From: Erythrobacter sp. WG
GTDB taxonomy: Bacteria; Pseudomonadota; Alphaproteobacteria; Sphingomonadales; Sphingomonadaceae
DNA length: 64,000 nt
Direction: 5' to 3'
Assembly (NCBI RefSeq): GCF_026586795.1
Contig: NZ_JAPFGY010000007.1
Coordinates: 1-64,000 of the forward strand
Shown piece by piece: positions 18,573-26,774 of the stretch. Each line of letters opens with the position of its first letter. Position 1 is the stretch's first letter. Under the pieces are notes generated by a model. The model saw only the letters and a list, made by a program, of their open reading frames with translations. It searched no databases and was not told the DNA's origin. Position numbers and translations under genes: made by a program.

Positions 18573-19220
18573 TCAGGATCGGTTGGGCAGCGCCTTGCGC
18601 CCCTCCTCCTCGCGCGCGACGGCGCGCTGGTAGGCGGGGCGCGCAGTCAGGCGCTCGCGGTAGGCCTTGAGGCTGTCGGGCACGCCCTCGTCCAGGCCGA
18701 CGCGGGCCGAGAGGACCAGCGCGTAGCCGACACAGATGTCGGCGACGGTGAACCGGTTGCCGCACAGGTAGTTCCGCCCCGCGAGCCGCTGCTCGACCTT
18801 CACGAGCCGCTTCCAGTACCACCGGGCATAGGCGTGGCCGGCCTCCTGCAAGCCCTTGTCCTTTTCGAACAGGGCGAAGCGCATGAAGACGGTCTGCGGG
18901 AAGGTGATCGTCGCGTCGGCGTGGTGGGTGAAATCGCAATAGGCGGCGTAATCAAGCTCGCCCGGCGCGATGACGAGGTCCGACGGGCCGTCCTTGCTGG
19001 CGAGGTAGTGGGCGATGGCGCAGCTCTCGGTCATGCGCGTCTCGCCGTCCACCAGCATCGGCACAGTGCCAAGCGGATTCATCGCCATATAGCCGGGTGC
19101 GAGGTGGCGTGGGGGGAAAGGCAGGATGTTGAGGTCGATCTGGACCCCTGCCTCTTCCGCCGCCCATGTCGCCCGCAGGCCGCGCGATCCTGCGCAGGTG
19201 TAGAGCACGGGTGCGGTCAT
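18573..19220 (-). CDS. Glutathione S-transferase family protein
   Basis: 215 residues with an N-terminal thioredoxin-like domain (LYTCAGSRG at the active-site position, NPLGTVPMLV with the cis-Pro, and ES in TMESCAI-type glutathione binding as TESCAIAHYL) and an all-helical C-terminal domain containing FTVADICVGYAL. Substrate unknown. It is followed on the same strand by the DUF1963 gene and preceded by DUF808, and could be co-transcribed with the latter (11-base gap). Confidence 0.88.
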   Translation of the reverse strand: MTAPVLYTCAGSRGLRATWAAEEAGVQIDLNILPFPPRHLAPGYMAMNPLGTVPMLVDGETRMTESCAIAHYLASKDGPSDLVIAPGELDYAAYCDFTHHADATITFPQTVFMRFALFEKDKGLQEAGHAYARWYWKRLVKVEQRLAGRNYLCGNRFTVADICVGYALVLSARVGLDEGVPDSLKAYRERLTARPAYQRAVAREEEGRKALPNRS

Positions 19221-19231
19221 GGGGCGAAGAT

Positions 19232-20170
19232 TCAGTGCGGCTTGTCGGCGCCCACACCCAGCACTTTGTGCAGCACGAAGGCGATAATGCTCCCGAGTAT
19301 GAGGCCAAAGATCGCCGAGAGTGTCGTCGCCGTCAGCCATCCGAGCACCCCGCCCGCCACCTCGTGGACCGCGTGTTCGGCGGCGTGGATCGGGCCGTAG
19401 AACCAGTCGAGGCCCAGCTTGTGCAGGCTATCGACCACGATATGCCCGCCCACCCACAGCATCGCCGCCGTGCCGATGAGGGAGAGCGCGGTCAGCAGCT
19501 TGGGCACGAAGCGCAGAAGGAAGCGCCCGAAGGCCTGCGCCCCCGCGCTCGCCTTCTTGGTGAGGTGGAGGCCGATATCGTCGAGCTTCACGATCAGCCC
19601 GACCGCGCCATAGACCGCGACCGTCACCGCCACCGCCACCAGCGCCAGCACCGCGCCGCGCATGACGAGGCTCTCGTCGGCGACCTCGGCGAGCGCGATC
19701 GCCATGATCTCGGCCGAGAGAATGAAGTCGGTGCGGATCGCCCCGGTGACGCGCTCGTTCTCGAAGGCGACGGGATCGGTGATCTCGTCCTCCAGCGTCT
19801 CGCCGTGCTTGGCGAAGCCGAGCTTTTCCATCACCTTTTCCGCGCCTTCATAGCACAGGAAGGCCCCGCCCACGATCAGCAGATAGGTGATCGCGGCGGG
19901 CAGGAATTCGGACAGCAGCAGCGCGCCGGGGAGCAGGAAGACCAGCTTGTTCTTCAAACTGCCCTTGGTGATCTTCCAGATTATCGGCAGCTCGCGCGCC
20001 GGCGAGAGGCCGGTGACGTAGCTCGGCGTGACGGCGGCATCGTCGATCACCACGCCCGCGGTCTTGGTGCCCGCGCGGCCGGCGGCGACCGCCACGTCGT
20101 CGATCGAGGCGGAAGCCGCCTTGGCGATCACGGAAACATCGTCGAGCAGTGCGACCAGTCCTGACGGCAC
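19232..20170 (-). CDS. DUF808 family inner-membrane protein
   Basis: 312-residue polytopic membrane protein of the DUF808/YedI family. It begins with the family signature (GLVALLDDVSVIAKAAS), has DDAAVTPSYVTG and RELPIIWKI blocks, and about six hydrophobic segments. The family is common in Gram-negatives and has no defined function. Its start is divergent from rpsF, with 211 bases between them holding both promoters. Confidence 0.9.
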   Translation of the reverse strand: MPSGLVALLDDVSVIAKAASASIDDVAVAAGRAGTKTAGVVIDDAAVTPSYVTGLSPARELPIIWKITKGSLKNKLVFLLPGALLLSEFLPAAITYLLIVGGAFLCYEGAEKVMEKLGFAKHGETLEDEITDPVAFENERVTGAIRTDFILSAEIMAIALAEVADESLVMRGAVLALVAVAVTVAVYGAVGLIVKLDDIGLHLTKKASAGAQAFGRFLLRFVPKLLTALSLIGTAAMLWVGGHIVVDSLHKLGLDWFYGPIHAAEHAVHEVAGGVLGWLTATTLSAIFGLILGSIIAFVLHKVLGVGADKPH

Positions 20171-20240
20171 TTGGAATTCCCCCTTTGCGATTCGGGCAAG
20201 AAACCGCTCGCCTGCCCGTCCGGTTCCCTGCCGACAAGAC

Positions 20241-20266
20241 TTGCAATTGGCCCGCGATGCTGTAAG
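20241..20266 (+). promoter_or_regulatory. Candidate rpsF operon promoter
   Basis: TTGCAA (20241-20246) and TGTAAG (20261-20266) followed by GGGCCGCG, about 115 bases upstream of rpsF. The long leader also contains a short GC hairpin (CCGCG-CTT-CGCGG) just after the presumed transcription start. The spacer is short (14-15 bases), so this is tentative. Confidence 0.35.
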
Positions 20267-20381
20267 GGGCCGCGCTTCGCGGCGGGATACGCCCCCGCGG
20301 ATATGGAAGAAAGCCGGAGGGGCCCCGAGCGCAAAGCGCGAGGATCAGCCAGCGATCGGCAGGTAGTGAAAGGACGAGAAG

Positions 20382-20747
20382 ATGGCGCTCTACGAGCACG
20401 TCTTTCTTGCGCGTCAGGATCTGAGCCAGGCTCAGGTCGACGCGCTGGCGGCGCAAGCCACCGAAATCGTGGAAGCCGGCAACGGCAAGGTCACCAAGAC
20501 CGAAACCTGGGGTTTGAAGTCGCTCGCCTATAAGATCGAGCGCAACCGCAAGGCGCACTTCGTGCTGCTGAACATCGATGCCCCCGGCTCGGTCGTTGCA
20601 GAGCTCGAGCGCCAGACCCGCATCAACGAAGACATCATCCGCTACATGACCATCCGCGTGGACGCCCACGAGGAAGGCCCCTCGGTGATGATGCGCAAGA
20701 ACGACCGCGAGCGTAAGCGTCGCGAAACCCGTGAGGAGCGCGACTGA
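20382..20747 (+). CDS. rpsF: 30S ribosomal protein S6
   Basis: 121-residue S6, binding partner of S18 on the 30S platform. The N-terminus [13 protein letters not shown] and [10 protein letters not shown] region are typical. The C-terminal tail is highly charged and ends ...REERD rather than in the Glu-Glu seen in E. coli S6. This matters because rimK, whose E. coli product adds glutamates to the S6 C-terminus, lies 3.3 kb away. It overlaps rpsR by one base (TGATG). Confidence 0.97.
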   Translation: MALYEHVFLARQDLSQAQVDALAAQATEIVEAGNGKVTKTETWGLKSLAYKIERNRKAHFVLLNIDAPGSVVAELERQTRINEDIIRYMTIRVDAHEEGPSVMMRKNDRERKRRETREERD

Positions 20748-20971
20748 TGGCCCGCCCGTTTTTCCGCCGCCGCAAGTCCTGCCCGTTCGCGGCCAAGGAC
20801 GCCCCCAAGATCGATTACAAGGACGTGCGCCTGCTCCAGGGCTTCATGTCCGAGCGCGGCAAGATCGTGCCCTCGCGCATCACCGCCGTCTCGGCGAAGA
20901 AGCAGCGTGAACTGGCCCAGGCGATCAAGCGCGCCCGCCAGATCGGCCTGCTGCCCTTCATCGTGAAGTAA
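20747..20971 (+). CDS. rpsR: 30S ribosomal protein S18
   Basis: 74 residues, the usual S18 length, with RRRKSCPF at the N-terminus and the RISGVSA-like [20 protein letters not shown] core that binds 16S rRNA together with S6. It is translationally coupled to rpsF by the one-base overlap and is followed by rplI after 14 bases. Confidence 0.97.
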   Translation: MARPFFRRRKSCPFAAKDAPKIDYKDVRLLQGFMSERGKIVPSRITAVSAKKQRELAQAIKRARQIGLLPFIVK

Positions 20972-20985
20972 GAGGAGAACGGGAC

Positions 20986-21591
20986 ATGGACATCATTCTC
21001 CTTGAGCGCATCGAGAAGCTCGGCTCGATCGGTGACGTGGTCACCGTGAAGGACGGCTATGCGCGCAACTTCCTGCTGCCGCAGAAGAAGGCCCTTCGCG
21101 CCAACGAAGCCAACAAGAAGGTCTTCGAAGCCAACCGTGAGCGCCTCGAGAAGGAAAACGCCGAGCGTCGCACTGTCGCCGAAGGCCTGGGCGAGAAGGT
21201 CGCCGGGGCCGAGGTCGTGCTGATCCGCGCCGCCTCGAACGCCGGCCAGCTCTATGGTTCGGTGAGCGTGCGCGACATCGTCGCCGGCCTCGCCGATCAG
21301 GGCCACAGCGTCGACAAGCGCATGGTCATCCTCGGCGCGCCGATCAAGACCATCGGCATGCATGACGTGACCATCGCCCTGCACCCCGAAGTGCGCGTGA
21401 CCGTGAAGGCCAACGTCGCCCGTTCGGACGATGAAGCCAAGCTCCAGAGCGAGGGCGTCGACGTGCTCGCCCAGATGTTCGCCGACGAACAGCGCGAGAT
21501 CGAAGAGCAGGCCGAAGCGACCCGCATCGACACCAGCCTCGAGCCGGGTGAAATCCCCGCCGAACTGCTCGAAGGCGGCGAGGACGCCTAA
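20986..21591 (+). CDS. rplI: 50S ribosomal protein L9
   Basis: 201 residues. The N-terminal domain ([29 protein letters not shown]) and the long connecting helix are canonical. The protein is longer than E. coli L9 because of an acidic C-terminal extension (from about residue 150), as usual in alphaproteobacteria. AGGAG lies upstream of the ATG. It is last in rpsF-rpsR-rplI and followed by a strong terminator. Confidence 0.97.
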   Translation: MDIILLERIEKLGSIGDVVTVKDGYARNFLLPQKKALRANEANKKVFEANRERLEKENAERRTVAEGLGEKVAGAEVVLIRAASNAGQLYGSVSVRDIVAGLADQGHSVDKRMVILGAPIKTIGMHDVTIALHPEVRVTVKANVARSDDEAKLQSEGVDVLAQMFADEQREIEEQAEATRIDTSLEPGEIPAELLEGGEDA

Positions 21592-21621
21592 GTCCTCCGG
21601 CCTTCACCGGCCCGAAACAAG

Positions 21622-21660
21622 GAAGGGCGCGAAGATCACCATGATCTTCGCGCCCTTCTT
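21622..21660 (+). terminator. Intrinsic terminator after rplI
   Basis: A perfect 17-bp inverted repeat (21622-21638 with 21642-21658) around a 3-base loop, ending in TTCTT, 30 bases after the rplI stop. The T-run is short but the stem is exceptionally long and perfect. Being preceded by AA and followed by TT, it could act in both directions. Confidence 0.8.
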
Positions 21661-21729
21661 GTAAACAGCGCCCGCACGCGCGAAGGTGCTGCCATACAAC
21701 CATAACAACAAAGGAGCAGAGCAACTGCC

Positions 21730-23166
21730 ATGATCGACATTCCGGGGATCCTCGAGGAGCTTCAGCAGCATTACGACGAAGCGGTGCGCACCCTGCGGGA
21801 CGATGTGATCGCCTTCGGCCGCGACGGCACCATCCCCCCGCCCGCGCGCCGCGCCGACGGATCCTACGCCTATCCCCAGATTACCCTGCGCTACAACGGC
21901 GTGGGCGCCCCGCACGACCGGGCCCGGGCCTTCGGGCGGCTCGAATTGCCGGGCACCTATGTCACCACCATCACCCGCCCGGACCTTTTCGCGCGCTACC
22001 TGACCGAACAGCTTGAACTGATCGCCGGTGCCTATGACGTCGATATCACGGTCAGCCGCTCGCGCCAGGAAATCCCCTTCCCCTATGTCCTCGACAGCGA
22101 GGCGGGGGCGGAGATGGTGGGGATCGCCCCGCAGGACATCGCCGCGCATTTCCCATCGACCGACCTTGCCCTCATCGGCGACGAACTTGCCGACGGCATC
22201 GAGATCGACGGCACCTCGGACATCCCGCTGTCGCTGTTCGACGGGCTTCGCACCGATTACTCGCTTGCCCGCCTCAAGCACTACACCGGCAGCGAGGTGA
22301 GCGATTTTCAGGACTATATCCTGTTCACCAACTACCACCGTTATGTCGATGAATTCGTGAACTGGGGGGCAACCCAGATCGGCACGGACGGCTTCGTCGC
22401 GCTGACCGGCGCGGCGGGTCTCGACATCCGCGAGCCGACCCCCCACGCGCAGGGGCAGCTGAACGATACCGCATGGCGCCGCCACCAGATGCCCGCCTAT
22501 CACCTGATCCGGGAGGACGGCAGCGGGATCACGCTCGTCAACATCGGGGTCGGCCCGTCGAATGCCAAGACGATCTGCGATCACCTTGCGGTGCTGCGCC
22601 CGCACGCGTGGCTGATGATCGGCCACTGCGGCGGGCTTCGCTCCACCCAGAAGATCGGCGATTTCGTGCTCGCCCACGCCTATCTGCGCGACGATCACGT
22701 GCTCGATCCGGTGCTGCCGCCCGAGGTGCCGATCCCGCCGATTGCCGAAGTCCAGCAAGCGATGGCGGCGGCGGCCGAGCAGGTCTCGGGCGTGCAGGGT
22801 GCAAACCTCAAGCAGCGGATGCGCACCGGCACGGTCGTCACCACCGACGACCGCAACTGGGAACTGCGCTACTCCTCCTCGGCCAAGCGCTTCTCGCAGA
22901 GCCGCGCGATCGCCATCGACATGGAGAGCGCGACCATAGCCACGCAGGGCTACCGTTTCCGGGTGCCCTACGGGACGCTGCTGTGCGTCTCGGACAAACC
23001 CTTGCACGGCGAGATCAAGCTGCCTGGACAGGCCAACAAGTTCTACGAGGAAGCCATCGCGGCGCACCTCCAGATCGGCCTCGTCGCCTGCGCGATGCTG
23101 CGCGGCGAGGGCGACCGGCTGCACAGCCGCAAGCTGCGTGCCTTCAACGAGCCGCCGTTCCGGTAA
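21730..23166 (+). CDS. amn: AMP nucleosidase
   Basis: 478 residues, the family length. It hydrolyses AMP to adenine and ribose 5-phosphate in the cytoplasm, a purine-level safety valve. The N-terminal regulatory domain is followed by a nucleoside-phosphorylase-like catalytic domain with MIGHCGGLR, GDFVLAHAYLRDD, AIDMESATIATQGY and CVSDKPLHGE. It has its own gap after the rplI terminator, and is followed 10 bases later by an SDR gene. Confidence 0.95.
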   Translation: MIDIPGILEELQQHYDEAVRTLRDDVIAFGRDGTIPPPARRADGSYAYPQITLRYNGVGAPHDRARAFGRLELPGTYVTTITRPDLFARYLTEQLELIAGAYDVDITVSRSRQEIPFPYVLDSEAGAEMVGIAPQDIAAHFPSTDLALIGDELADGIEIDGTSDIPLSLFDGLRTDYSLARLKHYTGSEVSDFQDYILFTNYHRYVDEFVNWGATQIGTDGFVALTGAAGLDIREPTPHAQGQLNDTAWRRHQMPAYHLIREDGSGITLVNIGVGPSNAKTICDHLAVLRPHAWLMIGHCGGLRSTQKIGDFVLAHAYLRDDHVLDPVLPPEVPIPPIAEVQQAMAAAAEQVSGVQGANLKQRMRTGTVVTTDDRNWELRYSSSAKRFSQSRAIAIDMESATIATQGYRFRVPYGTLLCVSDKPLHGEIKLPGQANKFYEEAIAAHLQIGLVACAMLRGEGDRLHSRKLRAFNEPPFR

Positions 23167-23176
23167 GGTGCCCAGC

Positions 23177-23944
23177 ATGACCGAACTCAACCTCTCGCGC
23201 TCGATCGCCGGGCGCGTCGCCATCGTCACCGGCGCCGCGAGCGGCATGGGCCGTGCCGCAGCGCGGCTGTTCGCCGCCGAGGGCGCGCATGTCGCGGTGA
23301 CCGACCTCGATCTTGCCGCCTGCGAGGCGGTCGTGGCCGAGTGCGGGAACGGCGCCCGGGCCTATGCGCTCGACGTTTCTGACGGCGAGGCGATCACCCG
23401 CACCGCCGCCGCGATCGCCGCCGATTTCGGGCGCATCGACATCCTGCTCAACAACGCCGGTGTCTCGAGCTTCTGCCCGCTCGAGGATCCAGCGTACGAG
23501 GAGGTCTGGCATCGCGCGGTTTCGGTGATGCTCACCGCGCACCAGCGCATGGTGCGCGCGGCGCTCCCGTGGCTGCGGCAGAGCGATGCGGCGCGGATCG
23601 TCAACATCGCCTCGACCGAAGGGCTGGGCGCGATGCCGGGGGATACGCCTTATGTCGCCGCCAAGACCGGGGTGGTGGGCCTCTCGCGCGGCCTGGCGGT
23701 CGATCTCGGGCCCGAGGGGATCACGGTCAACTGCGTGTGCCCCGGCCCGATCCGCACCGCGATGACCGAGCGCCTGTCCGAGGAGCACAAGAGCGCCTTC
23801 GCCAGGCGCCGCACCGCGTTGCATCGCTACGGCGAGCCCGAGGAGGTTGCGCACCTGATCCTTAGCCTGGTGCTTCCGGCCGCCAGCTACATCACCGGCG
23901 CGGCGATCCCGGTCGACGGCGGGCTGAGCGTGCGCAACGCCTGA
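23177..23944 (+). CDS. SDR family NAD(P)-dependent oxidoreductase
   Basis: 255 residues with the classical short-chain dehydrogenase layout: TGAASGMG, NNAG, catalytic Ser in NIASTEG, YVAAK, PGPIRT and the C-terminal ASYITGAAIPVDGGL. The substrate cannot be told. The ATG at 23177 has AAGG eight bases upstream; it probably shares a transcript with amn. The stop runs directly into a C-rich array ahead of a parS site. Confidence 0.9.
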   Translation: MTELNLSRSIAGRVAIVTGAASGMGRAAARLFAAEGAHVAVTDLDLAACEAVVAECGNGARAYALDVSDGEAITRTAAAIAADFGRIDILLNNAGVSSFCPLEDPAYEEVWHRAVSVMLTAHQRMVRAALPWLRQSDAARIVNIASTEGLGAMPGDTPYVAAKTGVVGLSRGLAVDLGPEGITVNCVCPGPIRTAMTERLSEEHKSAFARRRTALHRYGEPEEVAHLILSLVLPAASYITGAAIPVDGGLSVRNA

Positions 23945-23950
23945 CCCGGC

Positions 23951-24030
23951 TTAGACCGGGGCCAGACCCCGGCTTGGCCCCCGCCAGATCCCCCTCCGCG
24001 TCCGCCAGACCCCCTCTCGACCCGGCATCG
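23951..24030. repeat. C-rich AGACCCC-unit array beside parS
   Basis: Between the SDR stop and the parS site lie degenerate units TTAGACCGGGG, CCAGACCCC, CCAGATCCCC and CCAGACCCCC, ending in ACCCGGC. The same kind of array, in the same orientation relative to the palindrome, flanks the second parS (49233-49290). No gene is present. Confidence 0.55.
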
Positions 24031-24036
24031 CAGGCG

Positions 24037-24052
24037 TGTTTCACGTGAAACA
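24037..24052. promoter_or_regulatory. parS: parS centromere site (copy 1)
   Basis: The 16-bp perfect palindrome TGTTTCACGTGAAACA is identical to the widely conserved ParB-binding parS consensus. It lies in the gap between the convergent SDR and rimK genes, where ParB loading would not disturb a promoter. parS sites cluster near oriC, so this indicates an origin-proximal location. The parAB genes are not in this window. Confidence 0.93.
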
Positions 24053-24078
24053 TCGCGCGGGGTGCGGCAGGCGGGCGG

Positions 24079-24984
24079 TTAGCCCCGTCCCTTGGTCTTG
24101 GTCGAACCGTTCTTGCCGTTGGCGACGATGAAATCGATGATCTGCCCGGCAATGTCCTTGCCGGTGGCGGTCTCGATCCCCTCGAGGCCGGGCGAGGAAT
24201 TGACCTCCATGATCACCGGCCCGTGATTGCTGCGCAGCATGTCCACCCCGCACACGTTCAAGCCCATCCGCCTGGCTGCCCGCACCGCGGTTGAGCGTTC
24301 CTCCGGCGTGATCCTGATCACCTCGGCGCTCCCGCCGCGGTGAAGGTTGGAGCGGAATTCGTGCGCAGCGCCCCGGCGTTTCATCGAGGCGACGACCTTG
24401 CCGCCGACCACCAGCGCCCGGATGTCCTCCCCGTCCGCCTCCTTGATGAACTCCTGGACGAGGATGTTGACGTTGGCGCCGCGGAATGCCTCGATCACCG
24501 ACTTGGCGCTCGACATCGTCTCGGCGAGCACCACGCCGATGCCCTGCGTCCCCTCGAGAAGCTTGATCACCACCGGCGGCCCCTTCACGGCCCTGATGAT
24601 CTCCTCGGCCTGCTTGGGATCGTTGGCATAGGCGGTGAGCGGTAGGCCCAGCCCATGCTTGGCGAGGATTTGCAAACTCCTCAGCTTGTCGCGGCTCCGG
24701 CCGATCGCGACGCTTTCGTTGAGGGACCAGATCCCGCTCATCTCGAACTGGCGCAGGATCGCGAGGCCATAATTGGTGATCGATGCCCCTATGCGCGGGA
24801 TCACCGCGTCGTAGGCGGCGATCGGCGCGCCGTTGTAGAAGACCTGCGGCCGGTGGCTGGCGATGTGCACGGTGCAGCGCAGCGTGTTGAGTATGTCGAG
24901 CGTGTGCCCCCGCGCCTCGGCGGCTTCCTTCAGCCGCCGGTGCGAGTAGAGGTTGGCGTTGCGCGCCAGCATCGCGATTTTCAT
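24079..24984 (-). CDS. rimK: RimK-type ATP-grasp ligase (S6 glutamylation)
   Basis: 301-residue ATP-grasp ligase closely resembling RimK ([52 protein letters not shown] end as [14 protein letters not shown]). E. coli RimK adds glutamate residues to the C-terminus of ribosomal protein S6. It is last in a three-gene unit with a RimB-like protease (24-base gap) and a hydrolase. The local S6 does not end in glutamate, so the actual acceptor deserves a check. Confidence 0.93.
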   Translation of the reverse strand: MKIAMLARNANLYSHRRLKEAAEARGHTLDILNTLRCTVHIASHRPQVFYNGAPIAAYDAVIPRIGASITNYGLAILRQFEMSGIWSLNESVAIGRSRDKLRSLQILAKHGLGLPLTAYANDPKQAEEIIRAVKGPPVVIKLLEGTQGIGVVLAETMSSAKSVIEAFRGANVNILVQEFIKEADGEDIRALVVGGKVVASMKRRGAAHEFRSNLHRGGSAEVIRITPEERSTAVRAARRMGLNVCGVDMLRSNHGPVIMEVNSSPGLEGIETATGKDIAGQIIDFIVANGKNGSTKTKGRG

Positions 24985-25008
24985 GAAGACCCTTTCGAAC
25001 CCGGCGTC

Positions 25009-25464
25009 TTACCGGCGGACGGGCCCCTTATGCGTTATCGCATGTGATTGCAGCCAGGAATGGCCGCTATCCACCACCATCCGGCGCCTGAGCGCGGTGC
25101 GCCCGATCAGCATCGGGAATTGCATCTGGGATCTGTCCGCCAGGCTGATCTCCGCCCGGAACGTCATTTTACCGATCTTGAGCGGCGTCTTGATGACAAA
25201 GCGCGTCTGCTGGTCGCCGTTGGAACTCGTGATGCCGCGCACATCGACATGGACGGCCTCGCACTGGTGACGCACGCCGTCCCAGTCAACCGCGAAACGC
25301 ACGAAACGCCTTCCGTCCCGGGAAAAATCCTCGAGCACATGGGCGTGCAGCGAAGAGGTGCGCGCGCCGGTGTCGATCTTGGCCGGGATGCCCGCAAGGC
25401 CCAGTTCCGGCAGGCTGACGATCTCGCGCCACCCGACGACGGTCAGCGGGCGCCGGTCCGACAT
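25009..25464 (-). CDS. RimB-like retropepsin-type protease (RimK-associated)
   Basis: 151 residues of the family formerly called ATP-dependent zinc protease. It has VVGWREIVSLPELG and the aspartic-protease-like KIDTGARTSSLHA, with PMLIGRTALRRR near the C-terminus. In Pseudomonas the equivalent RimB works with RimK in S6 glutamylation, and here too it sits directly upstream of rimK. The ATG overlaps the stop of the preceding hydrolase gene (TGATG). Confidence 0.88.
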   Translation of the reverse strand: MSDRRPLTVVGWREIVSLPELGLAGIPAKIDTGARTSSLHAHVLEDFSRDGRRFVRFAVDWDGVRHQCEAVHVDVRGITSSNGDQQTRFVIKTPLKIGKMTFRAEISLADRSQMQFPMLIGRTALRRRMVVDSGHSWLQSHAITHKGPVRR

Positions 25465-26252
25465 CAGGGCTGTGCTGCGCGCCCGTCGCCGCTCTCGGCG
25501 AGGAACGAGGCGACCGCCTCGCCGAGTTCGGGGAAGGTGACCGAGTTCAGGTGCCCGCCGGGCACCTCGATATAGCGTGCCCCGGGGATCAGCGCGGCAA
25601 GTTCCTCTGCCGAGCCATTGTCGCGGTCGTCAGCACCGCAGATGACGGCGGTGGGCATGGCGATGGCGGCGAGCGCGGCGAGGTCGAAATTGCCCATCGC
25701 ATCGAGCAGCAATCGCGCCGCTACCCGGTCGGTGCCCTGCGACTTGAGGAAGGTGCGCGCGGTGTAGGCCGGATCGCCCGGCTTGATCGTGTCGAACTCG
25801 TCGATCACCCGCTTGAAGTGGTCCGCCCGGCGCGACCAGCCGGCGAGACCCTCCACACCCATCCCGCATACGGCCAGCCGCCGCGGCTCGAGTACGCCGC
25901 TGGCGACCGCATGGACCGCCGTGCGCGCGCCCAGCGAGAAGCCGACGAGATCGAAGGCGCCGGGGGCAAGCGCAAAGTGTTCCGCGAGCGCGGCAACGTC
26001 GCGCACCAGCACGCCCGTGGGATAGGCAGCCGGATCGTGCGGCGCGGCGCTTTCGCCATGCGCGCGGAAATCGAGCATGATCGCCCGGAACCCCGCCGCC
26101 GCCAGTCGATCGCCGTGGCCCCACTTGATCCAGTTCATCTGCGCTGAGGAAAAAAGCCCGTGGAGCAGGATCACAGGCGGCCCCTCACCCACCGCGTGGA
26201 CAGCGAGACACGTCCTTTCGAAGGAGGCGAAATGTTCGGTCGTGAGGGTCAT
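25464..26252 (-). CDS. Alpha/beta hydrolase
   Basis: 262 residues with the fold hallmarks: VILLHGLFSSAQ (oxyanion HG), nucleophile elbow GFSLGAR, acid in ICGADDRDN and catalytic His in PGGHLNSV. Substrate unknown. The ATG at 26252 begins MTLTTEHFASFE; the frame is open further upstream but overlaps the regulatory region of the emr locus. It is first of the hydrolase-rimB-rimK unit, coupled to rimB by a one-base overlap. Confidence 0.88.
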   Translation of the reverse strand: MTLTTEHFASFERTCLAVHAVGEGPPVILLHGLFSSAQMNWIKWGHGDRLAAAGFRAIMLDFRAHGESAAPHDPAAYPTGVLVRDVAALAEHFALAPGAFDLVGFSLGARTAVHAVASGVLEPRRLAVCGMGVEGLAGWSRRADHFKRVIDEFDTIKPGDPAYTARTFLKSQGTDRVAARLLLDAMGNFDLAALAAIAMPTAVICGADDRDNGSAEELAALIPGARYIEVPGGHLNSVTFPELGEAVASFLAESGDGRAAQP

Positions 26253-26300
26253 CACGCGCCTGCTAGCGCGTCCCGCCCCGGCACGCCAGCGCGCTTGAAG

Positions 26301-26321
26301 ATAGTAAGCAAGCTTATTGTA
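26301..26321. promoter_or_regulatory. Candidate MarR operator
   Basis: TAAGC-AA-GCTTA (26305-26316) is the core of an imperfect palindrome in a locally AT-rich patch directly before the broken marR reading frame, and between it and the divergent hydrolase gene. MarR regulators typically bind such sites over their own promoter. With the regulator disrupted, the site is probably a relic unless a paralogue binds it. Confidence 0.4.
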
Positions 26322-26774
26322 TGTGGATTTCTGATTGACGACATCGGCTACCGACTCGCCGACAATTCGCGCCATTCGCGCCGCCTCTTCGGCGAGCGGG
26401 TGCGCGGCTCGGCCTAACTGGTCCGCAGGCGCGGCTGCTACTCAGCCTCGCGCGGCAGCCGGACCAGAACCAAGCCTTCTATGCCTAACGCCTCGCAGTC
26501 GAGCCGATCACCCTCACCCGGATCGTCGATCGGCTGGAGGACGCCGGCTGGATCGAGCGGCAGAGCGACCCCGCCGGCCGCCGTGCGCGAATCCTGCACC
26601 TGACCGACAAGAGCCGCGGGAATCGTCACCCGCCCGCGCGTCAGCATCGCGGCAATGACGGAAAAGATGCTCTTCGACCTCAGCACCCATGAGCGCGAGG
26701 TCTGCGCTGATCTGCTCGACCGGATCGCCGCCAACCTTGTCGCTGCCCGCCAGCCGGAGGCTCTTCATGGCTGA
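26321..26774 (+). pseudogene. MarR family regulator, disrupted
   Basis: Translating piecewise gives a recognisable MarR protein: an N-terminal part (GYRLADNS...RLFGERVRG), the winged-helix core (LTGPQARLLLSLARQ, then VEPITLTRIVDRLEDAGW and the wing SDPAGRRARILHLTDK) and a C-terminal helix pair (FDLSTHEREVCADLLDRI). The pieces lie in different frames. A shift near 26409-26417 leads to a stop (TAA 26415-26417), an in-frame TAA interrupts the core (26486-26488), and another shift near 26610 is needed to reach the end. No good start codon remains. The end overlaps the emrA start, as in intact marR-emrA operons. Confidence 0.85.

Noticed and set aside
20171..20381. Possible S6:S18-binding leader RNA before rpsF
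   Set aside because: The leader is long enough and holds a GC hairpin, but I could not match the defined motif by eye; a covariance-model search would decide.
24060..24078. Possible terminator between parS copy 1 and rimK
   Set aside because: GC-rich but without a convincing stem or T-run in either direction.
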